Shown here: positions 8,573 through 15,699 of the stretch, piece after piece | Layout of the letters: each line of letters begins with the position of its first letter | How positions within the stretch are numbered: the first letter of the stretch is position 1 | Assembly (NCBI RefSeq): GCF_000422885.1 | Contig: NZ_AUGX01000039.1 | Coordinates: 1 to 44,895, forward strand | Direction: 5' to 3' | DNA from: Ottowia thiooxydans DSM 14619 | GTDB taxonomy: Bacteria > Pseudomonadota > Gammaproteobacteria > Burkholderiales > Burkholderiaceae_C | DNA: 44,895 bases | Notes under the pieces: model-generated | Database searches by the model: none | What the model was told of the DNA's origin: nothing | Seen by the model: the letters and a program-made list of their open reading frames with translations, nothing else | Made by a program: the position numbers and the translations under genes

Positions 8573-9238
8573 ATGCCGATCTCAAAACACAACACCCAGG
8601 CTCATGCGGCCTACCAACAGATCAAGCAGCGCATCCTGGCCGGGAGCTTGACGGGCCAGGATCGACTGCGAGAAGTGGAAGTCGCAGAACTGCTTGGAAT
8701 TGGCCGCACCCCTGTCCGGGAATCGCTTAAGCGCCTGGAAGAGGAAGGCCTGTTAACGCACGAGCCCCGCCGTGGCTTGGTCGTCACCAGCCTGGGCCAG
8801 CAAGCCGTCGCTGAGCTCTATGCCATGCGTGAAGTGCTGGAAGGCGCTGCAGCCGGGTTCGCTGCGCGCCATGCCACATCGGCAGAGATTGCCAACATGG
8901 AGGCCATACTGGACGAGTACGGCCCCACCTGTGATCCAGTCGCATTGAATCTGGAATTCCATGAAGCGATCTACCGTGCTGCTCACAACCGCCACTTGAT
9001 CCGCTCTCTCCAGTCGATCACTGACACGACCTATCTGCTCGGGCGCAGCACCCTCGCGTCACGCGAGAGGGCCGATATAGCGCACCTGGAGCACCACGAC
9101 ATTCTCAAGGCCATCAAGGCCGGCGACGCTGACCGCGCAGGAGAGGCCGCGCGAGATCACATCCGCAAGGCTTTGCTGGAACGCCTGAAATTGCTTCGCC
9201 AACGCCAACGCGAGGCAGAAACCACAGAGAAGGTGTGA
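8573..9238 (+). CDS. GntR/FCD-family regulator of the TTT-dehydrogenase-amidohydrolase cluster
   Basis: A 221-residue regulator. The N-terminal GntR winged helix is seen in AYQQIKQRILAGSLTGQDRL, VAELLGIGRTPVRESLKRLE and GLLTHEPRRGLVV. The C-terminal alpha-helical FCD ligand domain carries the metal-binding pattern (the Asp of LDEYGPTCDPVALN, FHEAIYRAAHN, and the later His of LEHHDILKAI and DHIRKAL). The longer frame from 8510 encodes a hydrophobic, unlikely leader overlapping the operator; the ATG at 8573 fits the family. Such regulators respond to small organic acids and usually repress the operon they head. Here the next four genes are on the same strand and encode two TTT receptors, a dehydrogenase and an amidohydrolase. 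Confidence 0.9.
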   Translation: MPISKHNTQAHAAYQQIKQRILAGSLTGQDRLREVEVAELLGIGRTPVRESLKRLEEEGLLTHEPRRGLVVTSLGQQAVAELYAMREVLEGAAAGFAARHATSAEIANMEAILDEYGPTCDPVALNLEFHEAIYRAAHNRHLIRSLQSITDTTYLLGRSTLASRERADIAHLEHHDILKAIKAGDADRAGEAARDHIRKALLERLKLLRQRQREAETTEKV

Positions 9239-9319
9239 ACGAATCCCTCATGCCCGCCGGACTCATTCAAAACCTCTGAATTCATTTCCCGCCATCCAAA
9301 CAACACCGGAGACAACACC

Positions 9320-10312
9320 ATGAACCCTTTGCCTCAAGCGGCGCGCCGCCGCATTCTCGCTTTAGCCGCGCTAGCTGCCTTTGCCATGCCTTGTGGCTCT
9401 GCCCTCGCGCAAGCAGCTTTTCCGCAGCGGCCGATCACGTTGATCGTTCCCTTCGCAGCGGGAGGTGGAACAGACAGCATCGCGCGAGACATCGCCAAGG
9501 TCATGTCTGAAAAACTGGGGCAACCAGTCATCGTGGACAACCGCGGGGGTGGCGGAGGATCCCTGGGCGCAAACATGGTCGCGAAGGCGAAAGCAGACGG
9601 CTACACACTGCTCTTTGCTACCTCCACTTTTGCCACCAATGCCGCCGCAGAACCCAAGCTGCCGTACAACGCCAGCAAGGATTTCGCACCGGTAGCGATG
9701 ATCGGTCGAGGCCCCCTGCTGGCAGTAGCGTCTCCTCAGTTGGGAGTCAAGTCATTGGCAGATGTACGCCGCGTTGCGGCCACCCGCAGCGACGGCTTGA
9801 ACTATTGCTCAGCTGGAGTGGGGAGCATCAATCACCTCTCGGGTGAAATGTTCCGACAACGATCGGGGTTGGCACTCACGCATGTAGCCTACAAAGGTAG
9901 CGGCCCCGCGACGCTGGATCTACTCGCTGGCCGTATCGACTTATTCTTTGCCACAGTTCCAACCATCTTGCAGCATGTCCGTGATGGCAAAGTTCAGACC
10001 TTGGCCGTCACCAGCGCCAAGCGCTCGCCACTGTTTCCAGACCTGCCGACCATGGCCGAAGCTGGCATTTCTGGTTTCGACATCACCACCTGGTGGGGCG
10101 TGCTAGCACCCGCAGACACGCCTGCAGCCGTCGTAGACGTATTGAACCGGGCCGTCAACACGGCCGCCGCGGAAGAGCCTGTCAAAGGACGGCTCCTGCA
10201 CGAAGGCGCAGATCCCGTACGCCTCACACCGGCTGAATTCCGAACCACCCTGGACAACGAACTGGCGCTGTGGAAGCGCGTGGTTCAGGGCTCGAACATG
10301 CAGCTCAAGTAA
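9320..10312 (+). CDS. TTT/Bug-family periplasmic receptor 1
   Basis: A 330-residue periplasmic binding protein of the tripartite tricarboxylate transporter receptor family (TctC/Bug). The N-terminus is a Sec signal peptide (RRR, hydrophobic core, cleavage near ALAQA). The mature part has the family landmarks FPQRPITLIVPFAAGGGTD (ligand carboxylate-binding loop), VIVDNRGGGGGSLGA, DGYTLLFATS, YKGSGPATLDLLAGRIDL and FPDLPTMAEAG. Members bind di- or tricarboxylates, aromatic acids or nicotinate-like compounds. No TctA or TctB membrane gene is in the window, as is common for Bug proteins in Burkholderiales. It is 81 bases after the regulator, with CGGAGA as ribosome site. Confidence 0.93.
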   Translation: MNPLPQAARRRILALAALAAFAMPCGSALAQAAFPQRPITLIVPFAAGGGTDSIARDIAKVMSEKLGQPVIVDNRGGGGGSLGANMVAKAKADGYTLLFATSTFATNAAAEPKLPYNASKDFAPVAMIGRGPLLAVASPQLGVKSLADVRRVAATRSDGLNYCSAGVGSINHLSGEMFRQRSGLALTHVAYKGSGPATLDLLAGRIDLFFATVPTILQHVRDGKVQTLAVTSAKRSPLFPDLPTMAEAGISGFDITTWWGVLAPADTPAAVVDVLNRAVNTAAAEEPVKGRLLHEGADPVRLTPAEFRTTLDNELALWKRVVQGSNMQLK

Positions 10313-10364
10313 CCCGCCTGCTTTTTCCCACTCTCCTCTGAATAAACCATTGCGCGACTACACC

Positions 10365-11387
10365 ATGCAAAAAGACATTCTTTCAACTTCCTTGAATCAT
10401 GACGCGGACGGCATCGCACGCCGCAGCTTCCTTGGCTTGAGCGCCGCTTTGGCGATGGGCGTTCCGCATAGTGCATTCGCGCAGGCTGACTACCCCAGCA
10501 AATCGGTCACAACCATCGTTCCCTACGCTCCGGGCGGCCAGGGTGACGTATTCGCCCGCCTGTTAGGCGACCGGCTGACCCGGGTTCTGAAACACCCCTT
10601 CATCGTGGACAACCGCCCAGGCGCCAGCGGTGCACTCGGCGCGCGTCTGGTTGCGAAAGCCAAAGGCGACGGCTACACCCTGCTGCTCGGTCAGACGGGT
10701 GAAATCGCAGTCAACGGATCGGTCATGAAAAACCCGGGCTATGACGCGCTCAAGGAGCTGAAGCCCGTCGCGCTCGTAGGCGATGCACCACTGGTCCTGA
10801 TCGCACCGGCAAATGCTCCATACAACACGATCCAGGAATTGGTGCAATTCGCTCGCAGCAAAGCCGGTGGCGTTTCCTATGGCTCATCAGGCACCGCCAC
10901 GCCCGGTCATCTGGCGGCGGCAGCGCTGGCACTCGGCACCAAGACCGAGATGATCCACATTCCCTACAAAGGTGCGGGCCAGGCCATGACAGACGTCATC
11001 GGGGGCCAGGTCAACTTCTTCTTCCCAAGCGCATCTGCCGCCATGCCCCACATCAAGAACGGCAAGGTGAAGGCACTCGCAGTGTCGGGGCCAAAGCGTG
11101 TTGCTGCTCTGCCAAATGTGCCAACTGTCGCCGAAACGGTCATACCAGGCTTTAGCTTCAGCCTGTGGGGTGGCTATTTCGCCCCCGCCGAAACCCCTGA
11201 TGCCGTCGTGCAATTGCTCAATCGCGAAATCAACAAGCTTCTGAGCGAGCCCGAGTTGCGTGCGCGGTTCGAAGCTGACAGCAGCGCCATTGAACCCATG
11301 TCTCCTGCTCAGTTCGCAAGCTACGTGGCTAACGAAACCAAGAAATACGAAGGCTTGGTCAAATCCACCGGCATTCAAGCTGATTGA
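10365..11387 (+). CDS. TTT/Bug-family periplasmic receptor 2
   Basis: A second receptor of the TctC/Bug family, 340 residues from the ATG at 10365 (a TTG five codons upstream is also in frame). Its leader ARRSFLGLSAALAMG looks like a twin-arginine signal rather than a plain Sec one, followed by a cleavage site near AFAQA. The mature protein shows YPSKSVTTIVPYAPGGQGDV, FIVDNRPGASGALGA, DGYTLLLGQTGEI, HIPYKGAGQAMTDVIGGQ and LPNVPTVAE. It is clearly divergent from receptor 1, so the tandem pair is not a recent duplication and probably binds different ligands. It sits 52 bases after receptor 1 and 54 bases before the dehydrogenase, in the same orientation. Confidence 0.92.
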   Translation: MQKDILSTSLNHDADGIARRSFLGLSAALAMGVPHSAFAQADYPSKSVTTIVPYAPGGQGDVFARLLGDRLTRVLKHPFIVDNRPGASGALGARLVAKAKGDGYTLLLGQTGEIAVNGSVMKNPGYDALKELKPVALVGDAPLVLIAPANAPYNTIQELVQFARSKAGGVSYGSSGTATPGHLAAAALALGTKTEMIHIPYKGAGQAMTDVIGGQVNFFFPSASAAMPHIKNGKVKALAVSGPKRVAALPNVPTVAETVIPGFSFSLWGGYFAPAETPDAVVQLLNREINKLLSEPELRARFEADSSAIEPMSPAQFASYVANETKKYEGLVKSTGIQAD

Positions 11388-11441
11388 TAGCTCCGCCTCC
11401 GCGCACACCGTTTTCGCAGTCTGTTTTAAAGAAAAATCCAT

Positions 11442-12503
11442 ATGAAAATCGTCGTACTCCCCGGTGATGGCATCGGTCCGGAAACCATGGCCGTCGCGGT
11501 CGCCGTGCTCGAAGCAGCGTCCCAGCGCTTCGGACTTGGCTTAGCGCTTGAACACGATATTGCCGGCCATGAAAGCTTGCAAAAACACGGCGCCACCGTC
11601 ACGCAGGCACTTTTAGCCAAGGTCAAAGCGGCTGACGGTTTGATGCTGGGCCCCATGGCCACCTACGACTTCAAGGATGAGGCCAAGGGTGAGATCAACC
11701 CATCCAAGTTCTTCCGCAAGGAGTTGGATCTCTACGCCAACATCCGGCCCGCACGCACCTATCCTGGTGTACCAACCGTCGTTCAACCGTTCGATCTAAC
11801 CGTGGTCCGCGAGAACACTGAAGGCTTCTACGCCGACCGCAATATTGCGTCTGGCAATAGCGAAATGCTGATCACTCCCGATGTCGTTGTATCGCTGCGC
11901 CGCATTACACGTTCCTGCTGCGAGCGCATTGCACGATCTGCTTTCGAATTGGCCATGGTTCGCCGCAAACACGTGAGCATCGTGCACAAAGCCAATGTCT
12001 TGAAAATCGGCGATGGCATGTTCATCGAAGAGTGCCACAAGATCGCACGCGAGTTTCCTGAAGTGCAAGTGGATGATTTCATTGTGGATGCCATGATGGC
12101 CCACGTGGTGCGGGCACCTCAGCGTTTTGACGTGATAGTGACCACCAATATGTTCGGCGACATCCTCTCCGACCTGACCGCAGAGCTCTCCGGTAGCCTG
12201 GGCCTGGGTGGTTCTGTCAACGCAGGCCTAGACCATGCCATGGGACAGGCTGCACACGGCTCGGCACCGGACATTGCCGGCCAGAACATTGCCAACCCGT
12301 TCTCTCTGATCCTTTCGGCATCGCAATTGCTGGGCTGGTATGGTCAGCGCAAGAACCTTCCGGCCTTCCAAGCCGCCGCGGCAGCCATTGATGCCGCCGC
12401 AGAGGCTGCCGTGGCAGCCAGCGAAGCCACTCGTGACGTGGGTGGAAAACTCGGCACAGCCGAGATTGGCCAAGCTTTTGTGCGCCGCCTGCTGGCGGCC
12501 TGA
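11442..12503 (+). CDS. Isocitrate/isopropylmalate dehydrogenase family protein
   Basis: A 353-residue NAD(P)- and metal-dependent beta-decarboxylating dehydrogenase, related to isopropylmalate, tartrate and homoisocitrate dehydrogenases. It has GDGIGPETM at the N-terminus, VVRENTEGFYADR (substrate loop), the catalytic Lys in VHKANVLKIGDGMF, the metal-binding Asp residues in DDFIVDAMMAHVV and NMFGDILSDLTAEL, and the cofactor loop HGSAPDIAGQNIANP. The family oxidises a 2-hydroxy acid with a 3-carboxylate and releases CO2. Leucine genes are absent here, so it is not expected to be LeuB; a catabolic substrate imported by the adjacent receptors is more likely. Its stop is 6 bases before the amidohydrolase start. 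Confidence 0.88.
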   Translation: MKIVVLPGDGIGPETMAVAVAVLEAASQRFGLGLALEHDIAGHESLQKHGATVTQALLAKVKAADGLMLGPMATYDFKDEAKGEINPSKFFRKELDLYANIRPARTYPGVPTVVQPFDLTVVRENTEGFYADRNIASGNSEMLITPDVVVSLRRITRSCCERIARSAFELAMVRRKHVSIVHKANVLKIGDGMFIEECHKIAREFPEVQVDDFIVDAMMAHVVRAPQRFDVIVTTNMFGDILSDLTAELSGSLGLGGSVNAGLDHAMGQAAHGSAPDIAGQNIANPFSLILSASQLLGWYGQRKNLPAFQAAAAAIDAAAEAAVAASEATRDVGGKLGTAEIGQAFVRRLLAA

Positions 12504-12509
12504 AGCGCG

Positions 12510-13382
12510 GTGACACCCCCTGTGATGCTCCCGCCAGGCGCTTGCGACTGTCACACCCACGTGGTGGGCGATACCGCTCACTACCCCATGGAGGCCGATC
12601 GCCACTACACGCCAGCGGCCGCTCCGCACGGAGTACTCCTGGCGCATCTGGCAGCGCAAGGCCTGGAACGTGTGGTGATTGTTCAGCCCAGCTTCTACGG
12701 CACTGACAACCGCTGCATGCTGGACAGCCTGGCAAGATTGGAAGGCCAAGGCCGTGGTGTTGCGGTGGTGGCACCTGACGTGGAACAGGCCACGCTCCGC
12801 CAATTGCACGCTGCGGGCGTGCGGGGCCTGCGGATCAATGTAGAGAGTTTTGGCGTCCGCGATCCAGTGGCTGTGGCCAATGCCCTTCGTGCATTGGCCG
12901 AGCGCATTGCAGAACTGAATTGGCATATCCAGATCTACGCGGCCATGGAAACCACCGCAGCCGTGGCGGAACACCTGGACCGCCTTCCGGTTCCGGTGGT
13001 GCTGGACCATTTTGCAATGGTGCCCTCCTCTACGCCTTTTGATGACGCACCCGCTCGCGCCCTGCTCACCTTGCTGGCCGGAGGCAACGCGTATGTGAAG
13101 CTATCTGCAAGCTACCGCGTGCACGAAAACGACGACGCGCGTAGCGCAGCATCCGTGGCTGCTTGGGCTCAGGCCTTTTTAGCTGCAGCGCCACACAAAG
13201 TCCTGTGGGGCAGCGATTGGCCACACACCAATCGCGAGCCAGGAAAAGGCCCTTTGGAAGTCAGCCGCTACCGGAGCCTGCCTTCGGGGAAGTTGCTAAC
13301 CGAAATCGAAGCTTGGTTTCCCACTGCGGCTATTCGTCAGCAGGTACTGGTAGAGAATGCGACACGGCTTTACGACTTTTAG
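12510..13382 (+). CDS. LigI-like amidohydrolase (COG3618, lactone hydrolase/isomerase type)
   Basis: A 290-residue TIM-barrel amidohydrolase. The N-terminal GACDCHTHVVGD gives the HxH motif of strand 1, followed by DRHYTPAAAP and the conserved VIVQPSFYGTDN. The C-terminal LWGSDWPHTN supplies the catalytic Asp. This arrangement matches 2-pyrone-4,6-dicarboxylate lactonase (LigI) and D-galactarolactone isomerase, which act on cyclic esters of polycarboxylic acids, often without a metal. Translation probably starts at GTG 12510, six bases after the dehydrogenase stop; ATG 12525 is an alternative. It closes the cluster that begins at 8573. A lactone-opening step together with oxidative decarboxylation suggests catabolism of a hydroxy-polycarboxylate, but the substrate is not known. 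Confidence 0.85.
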   Translation: MTPPVMLPPGACDCHTHVVGDTAHYPMEADRHYTPAAAPHGVLLAHLAAQGLERVVIVQPSFYGTDNRCMLDSLARLEGQGRGVAVVAPDVEQATLRQLHAAGVRGLRINVESFGVRDPVAVANALRALAERIAELNWHIQIYAAMETTAAVAEHLDRLPVPVVLDHFAMVPSSTPFDDAPARALLTLLAGGNAYVKLSASYRVHENDDARSAASVAAWAQAFLAAAPHKVLWGSDWPHTNREPGKGPLEVSRYRSLPSGKLLTEIEAWFPTAAIRQQVLVENATRLYDF

Positions 13383-13805
13383 GAACCATGCCTTTCAAGG
13401 TCCTTTTTTTGCAGCTGTTTTTACTCCGCCTACAAAATACACCGGCGTTTTTACTGACATCTTCCTCTGTAGAAAGGCGGGCGTTTTTACTCCCTCTCCC
13501 TCTGGGAGAGGGCGGGGGTGAGGGCAAGCGGCGGTTGATTGAGCGCTGCGGTTGTAAATTTCCTTCTGCTCTTCTCTTGAGGTCGGAGGCCGGGATGTGC
13601 GCCCGGCTGCGCACATACTATTTTTTTAGTCGCCACCGGATGGCCGGCCCAAAAATAGTATGCACAAAAAAGGCGACCCCAAGTCCGTGTCCCTGCGGTG
13701 CTCGGCACGGCCTCAAGGGGTGGGGAGCCTGATTCGGGCCATTGCTGCGCTTGGCCCTCGTGTATTTAGTCTTTCCCTGTCGGGAAAGATAAATCCAAGG
13801 CTTTG
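13383..13805. repeat. Intergenic repeat element, full copy B
   Basis: No gene is seen in this stretch. It starts with three GTTTTTACT words (13417, 13447, 13483), then a 9-bp hairpin CCCTCTCCC-TCT-GGGAGAGGG (13492-13512). Next come GAGGGCAAGCGGCGGTTGAT, a CTTCTGCTCTTCTCTTGAGG block and a 12-bp inverted repeat CATACTATTTTT (13614-13625) / AAAAATAGTATG (13651-13662). It ends with the module also found at 416-512. The proximal half recurs at 13905-14085 and the distal half at 416-512, so this is the most complete of three copies. Confidence 0.75.
13492..13512. terminator. Strong hairpin after the amidohydrolase operon
   Basis: CCCTCTCCC (13492-13500) and GGGAGAGGG (13504-13512) form a perfect 9-bp GC-rich stem with a 3-base loop, 110 bases after the operon's last stop. 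It belongs to a hairpin family widely repeated in proteobacterial genomes. It may stop transcription, though it lacks a T tract. Confidence 0.45.
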
Positions 13806-13904
13806 ACCGAGCCGGCCTCTGGTAACACGTTCACGATCCGCGCAGGCTCATATATTCGCCTCAGCATGAAGAATCAGCGCGTTATCAAGGTTCTTGGGTA
13901 GGGC

Positions 13905-14085
13905 GGGGGGCGGCCGGCTGAGGCGTGAGGCAAGCGGCGGTTGATTTTTTGATAGCGCTTGATAGTTACCTTCTGCTCTTCTCTTGAGGTTGGAGACTGG
14001 GATTGCGCCCGGCTACGCCGCCACCCTTTTTGGTTTCGCCCCAGGATGGCCAGCCTAAGACGAGTACGAACAAAAAAGGCACTAC
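13905..14085. repeat. Intergenic repeat copy C (proximal part)
   Basis: Bases 13925-14080 repeat the order seen at 13515-13680: GAGGCAAGCGGCGGTTGATT, then a diverged spacer, CTTCTGCTCTTCTCTTGAGG, a CGCCCGGCT block, GGATGGCC and finally ACAAAAAAGGC. The middle parts have drifted. The distal CACGGCCTCAAGGGG module is missing here. Bases 14086-14193 show nothing further. Confidence 0.7.
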
Positions 14086-14193
14086 AGGACATAGTGCCGA
14101 TTTAGGTCTAGGTGGATTCACTTTTAACGCGCATGATGCATGATGCTATGGCAGGCGCCCTCGCCTCTCGACCCAATGAAATGAAAGGCCTTC

Positions 14194-14406
14194 ATGGCTC
14201 ATGTGCTTTCTTCCCGCGCTCGGGCAGACGCGCTTCGCGTCGAACTACCTCATGTTGCCGACTTGTTGCAGCATCGCCGCGCAGGGGAAATCGACGAGAC
14301 GCTCATCGACGACATGGTCTCGTTATTCTGGCTTGAATGGTCAGGGGGGTCTCTTCAGTTAACCACGGTCGGTACGAACATCTGTCGTCAGCAACTTCCC
14401 AAATAG
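14194..14406 (+). CDS. Small hypothetical protein (70 aa)
   Basis: A 70-codon frame starting at ATG 14194 with AAAGG about eight bases upstream. The product is compact and soluble: an Arg/Ala-rich helix (SSRARADALRVELPHVADLL), an acidic helix (EIDETLIDDMVSLFW) and a C-terminal strand-like part (GGSLQLTTVGTNICRQQ). The sensible amino-acid composition and ribosome site favour a real gene, and the LTTVGxNIC ending resembles small winged-helix-like proteins, but I do not recognise the family. It lies between the repeat desert and the convergent MarR-GNAT gene. Confidence 0.55.
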   Translation: MAHVLSSRARADALRVELPHVADLLQHRRAGEIDETLIDDMVSLFWLEWSGGSLQLTTVGTNICRQQLPK

Positions 14407-14485
14407 CGTAAGGGCGCCACAGGCGGTTGCCCCCGGGTAGCCAAGCTTGGCCGGCGCTTGCACCGGCGACAAACGCACGCTGGCG

Positions 14486-15442
14486 TCAAGCCGGCCTGTG
14501 AACGCGTGCGAATTGCTGCTCCGTCACGGTGCTGCCCCATTGCGCTCCCTGCTCTTCATTCATCAGTCGGAAGCCGAACGACTCATAGAGCTTTCTGGCA
14601 GCATCCAAGCCCTTGAATGTCCAGAGATGAGTTTCTGAAAATCCACGGATATCGCAAAACGCCATGGCTTCCGCCATCAGGATCCGTCCGACTCCACTGC
14701 CGCGGCAGCCGTCGTCCAGGACAAACCAACGCAAATGCGCTTTGTTGTCCCCTAAATCCTGACCGTCGATGGCAAGCGAGCCGACTATTCGACCGTTGAG
14801 CAGAGCCGTCCAGACCCGATTGCAGGGCTCATGCAGGCGCCCCGCAAACTCCGCGACCCCCGACGCGACCTTACTCTCGAAAAATTGCCCAAACCCAAAA
14901 TGGGTGGAATAGAAGGCTGCGTGCATTTCTGCAATTCGCCCCACCAGACCAGAACGATACCCTGTGGTAATTGTGATGAGACTTTGCTCCTGCTCAGCGC
15001 TTCCCAGACGATGTGCTTTTAGAGCCCCAGCGTACGCCGCAAGCCCCTGTGCAACGGCTTGTTGCTGCGAGCGATTGAGGTTCCCAAATGCATTGCGCAC
15101 CTGCAATTGGCCGAAAGCGTGAATTTGCGCCACGGTGGTGCGCCCTTTCTCGGTCAAGCGCAAAAGCTTGATGCGGCCATCATTGCTGACCGCCTCCTCC
15201 CGCAACTCTCCTGCAGCTACCAGCTTCGCCAGCATTCGACTGACACTGGATTTCTCCAGTCCCAGAAGTTGTACCAACTGGGCGGAAGTCATGTCTTCCC
15301 GGGCATCGATCTCAAGCAAGGCATGCACGGCTGATGCGGAGTAACCGGTTGAAGCGAGTGTCGGGTTCATAAACCCAAGCTCTCTCACCATCATGCGGGA
15401 AGCGGCTCGGATCGAATCTATTTCAGCAATGTTCGTGGTCAT
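14486..15442 (-). CDS. MarR-type regulator fused to a GNAT acetyltransferase
   Basis: A 318-residue two-domain protein. The first 145 residues form a MarR winged helix: GYSASAVHALLEIDAR, MTSAQLVQLLGLEKSSVSRM (recognition helix), AAGELREEAVSNDGRIKLLR (wing) and LTEKGRTTVAQ. The second half is a GNAT domain with LRWFVLDDGCRGSGVGRIL as the acetyl-CoA-binding motif A and HLWTFKGLDAARKLYESFGF as motif B. The fusion is a known architecture, but its physiological substrate is generally unknown. The start is placed at the ATG 15442; the open frame extends 12 codons upstream to 15478, into the operator-like dyad. The gene diverges from the radical SAM operon. Confidence 0.9.
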   Translation of the reverse strand: MTTNIAEIDSIRAASRMMVRELGFMNPTLASTGYSASAVHALLEIDAREDMTSAQLVQLLGLEKSSVSRMLAKLVAAGELREEAVSNDGRIKLLRLTEKGRTTVAQIHAFGQLQVRNAFGNLNRSQQQAVAQGLAAYAGALKAHRLGSAEQEQSLITITTGYRSGLVGRIAEMHAAFYSTHFGFGQFFESKVASGVAEFAGRLHEPCNRVWTALLNGRIVGSLAIDGQDLGDNKAHLRWFVLDDGCRGSGVGRILMAEAMAFCDIRGFSETHLWTFKGLDAARKLYESFGFRLMNEEQGAQWGSTVTEQQFARVHRPA

Positions 15443-15466
15443 TTCAGGTCTCACCAAACGCAGAAA

Positions 15467-15502
15467 GTTGCATCGCACAACAATATAGTTGTATTATGCA
15501 AC
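15467..15502. promoter_or_regulatory. Concentric dyad, probable MarR operator
   Basis: Two nested inverted repeats share one centre (15484.5): outer GTTGCAT (15467-15473) / ATGCAAC (15496-15502) and inner ACAAC (15477-15481) / GTTGT (15488-15492). It lies 25-60 bases before the MarR-GNAT start codon, the usual place for an autoregulatory MarR site. Binding is inferred. Confidence 0.6.
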
Positions 15503-15597
15503 AAAAATCCTCTAACAATGATGACCACGCTCTAGTGGAGAGGGATCAAAGACGCCTCGTTGTACTGCTACTAGGCAAAACGCACCCCTTTGTCATA

Positions 15598-15617
15598 TAC
15601 TGTTTTTTTATACAGTT
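15598..15617 (+). promoter_or_regulatory. LexA (SOS) box upstream of the radical SAM/DUF4130 operon
   Basis: TACTGTTTTTTTATACAGTT contains CTGT-N8-ACAG exactly (15600-15615), with the AT-rich centre and flanking TA of the proteobacterial LexA consensus. It lies 82 bases before the start codon of the radical SAM gene, in a position suited to repression. Seen directly; LexA binding is inferred. Confidence 0.8.
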
Positions 15618-15699
15618 TTTGTGCGTTCCAACGCTAACTGAGTATCCGCACAACACTCCAACACCTGCGGGCGCCAGTTACCCCGTCTAGGCATAAAAA

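Noticed and set aside
11442-12503. 3-isopropylmalate dehydrogenase (leuB)
   Set aside because: The gene lies with TTT receptors and a LigI-like hydrolase, no leucine genes are near, and the ENTEGFYADR loop suits catabolic members of the family better.
13417-13491. Three GTTTTTACT words spaced 30 and 36 bases, resembling a tiny CRISPR array
   Set aside because: The repeated word is only 9 bases, the spacing is unequal, and no cas genes are nearby; it is part of the modular intergenic repeat.
14407-14485. Possible intrinsic terminator between the small gene and MarR-GNAT
   Set aside because: Only short GC-rich partial pairings with no T tract on either strand were seen.
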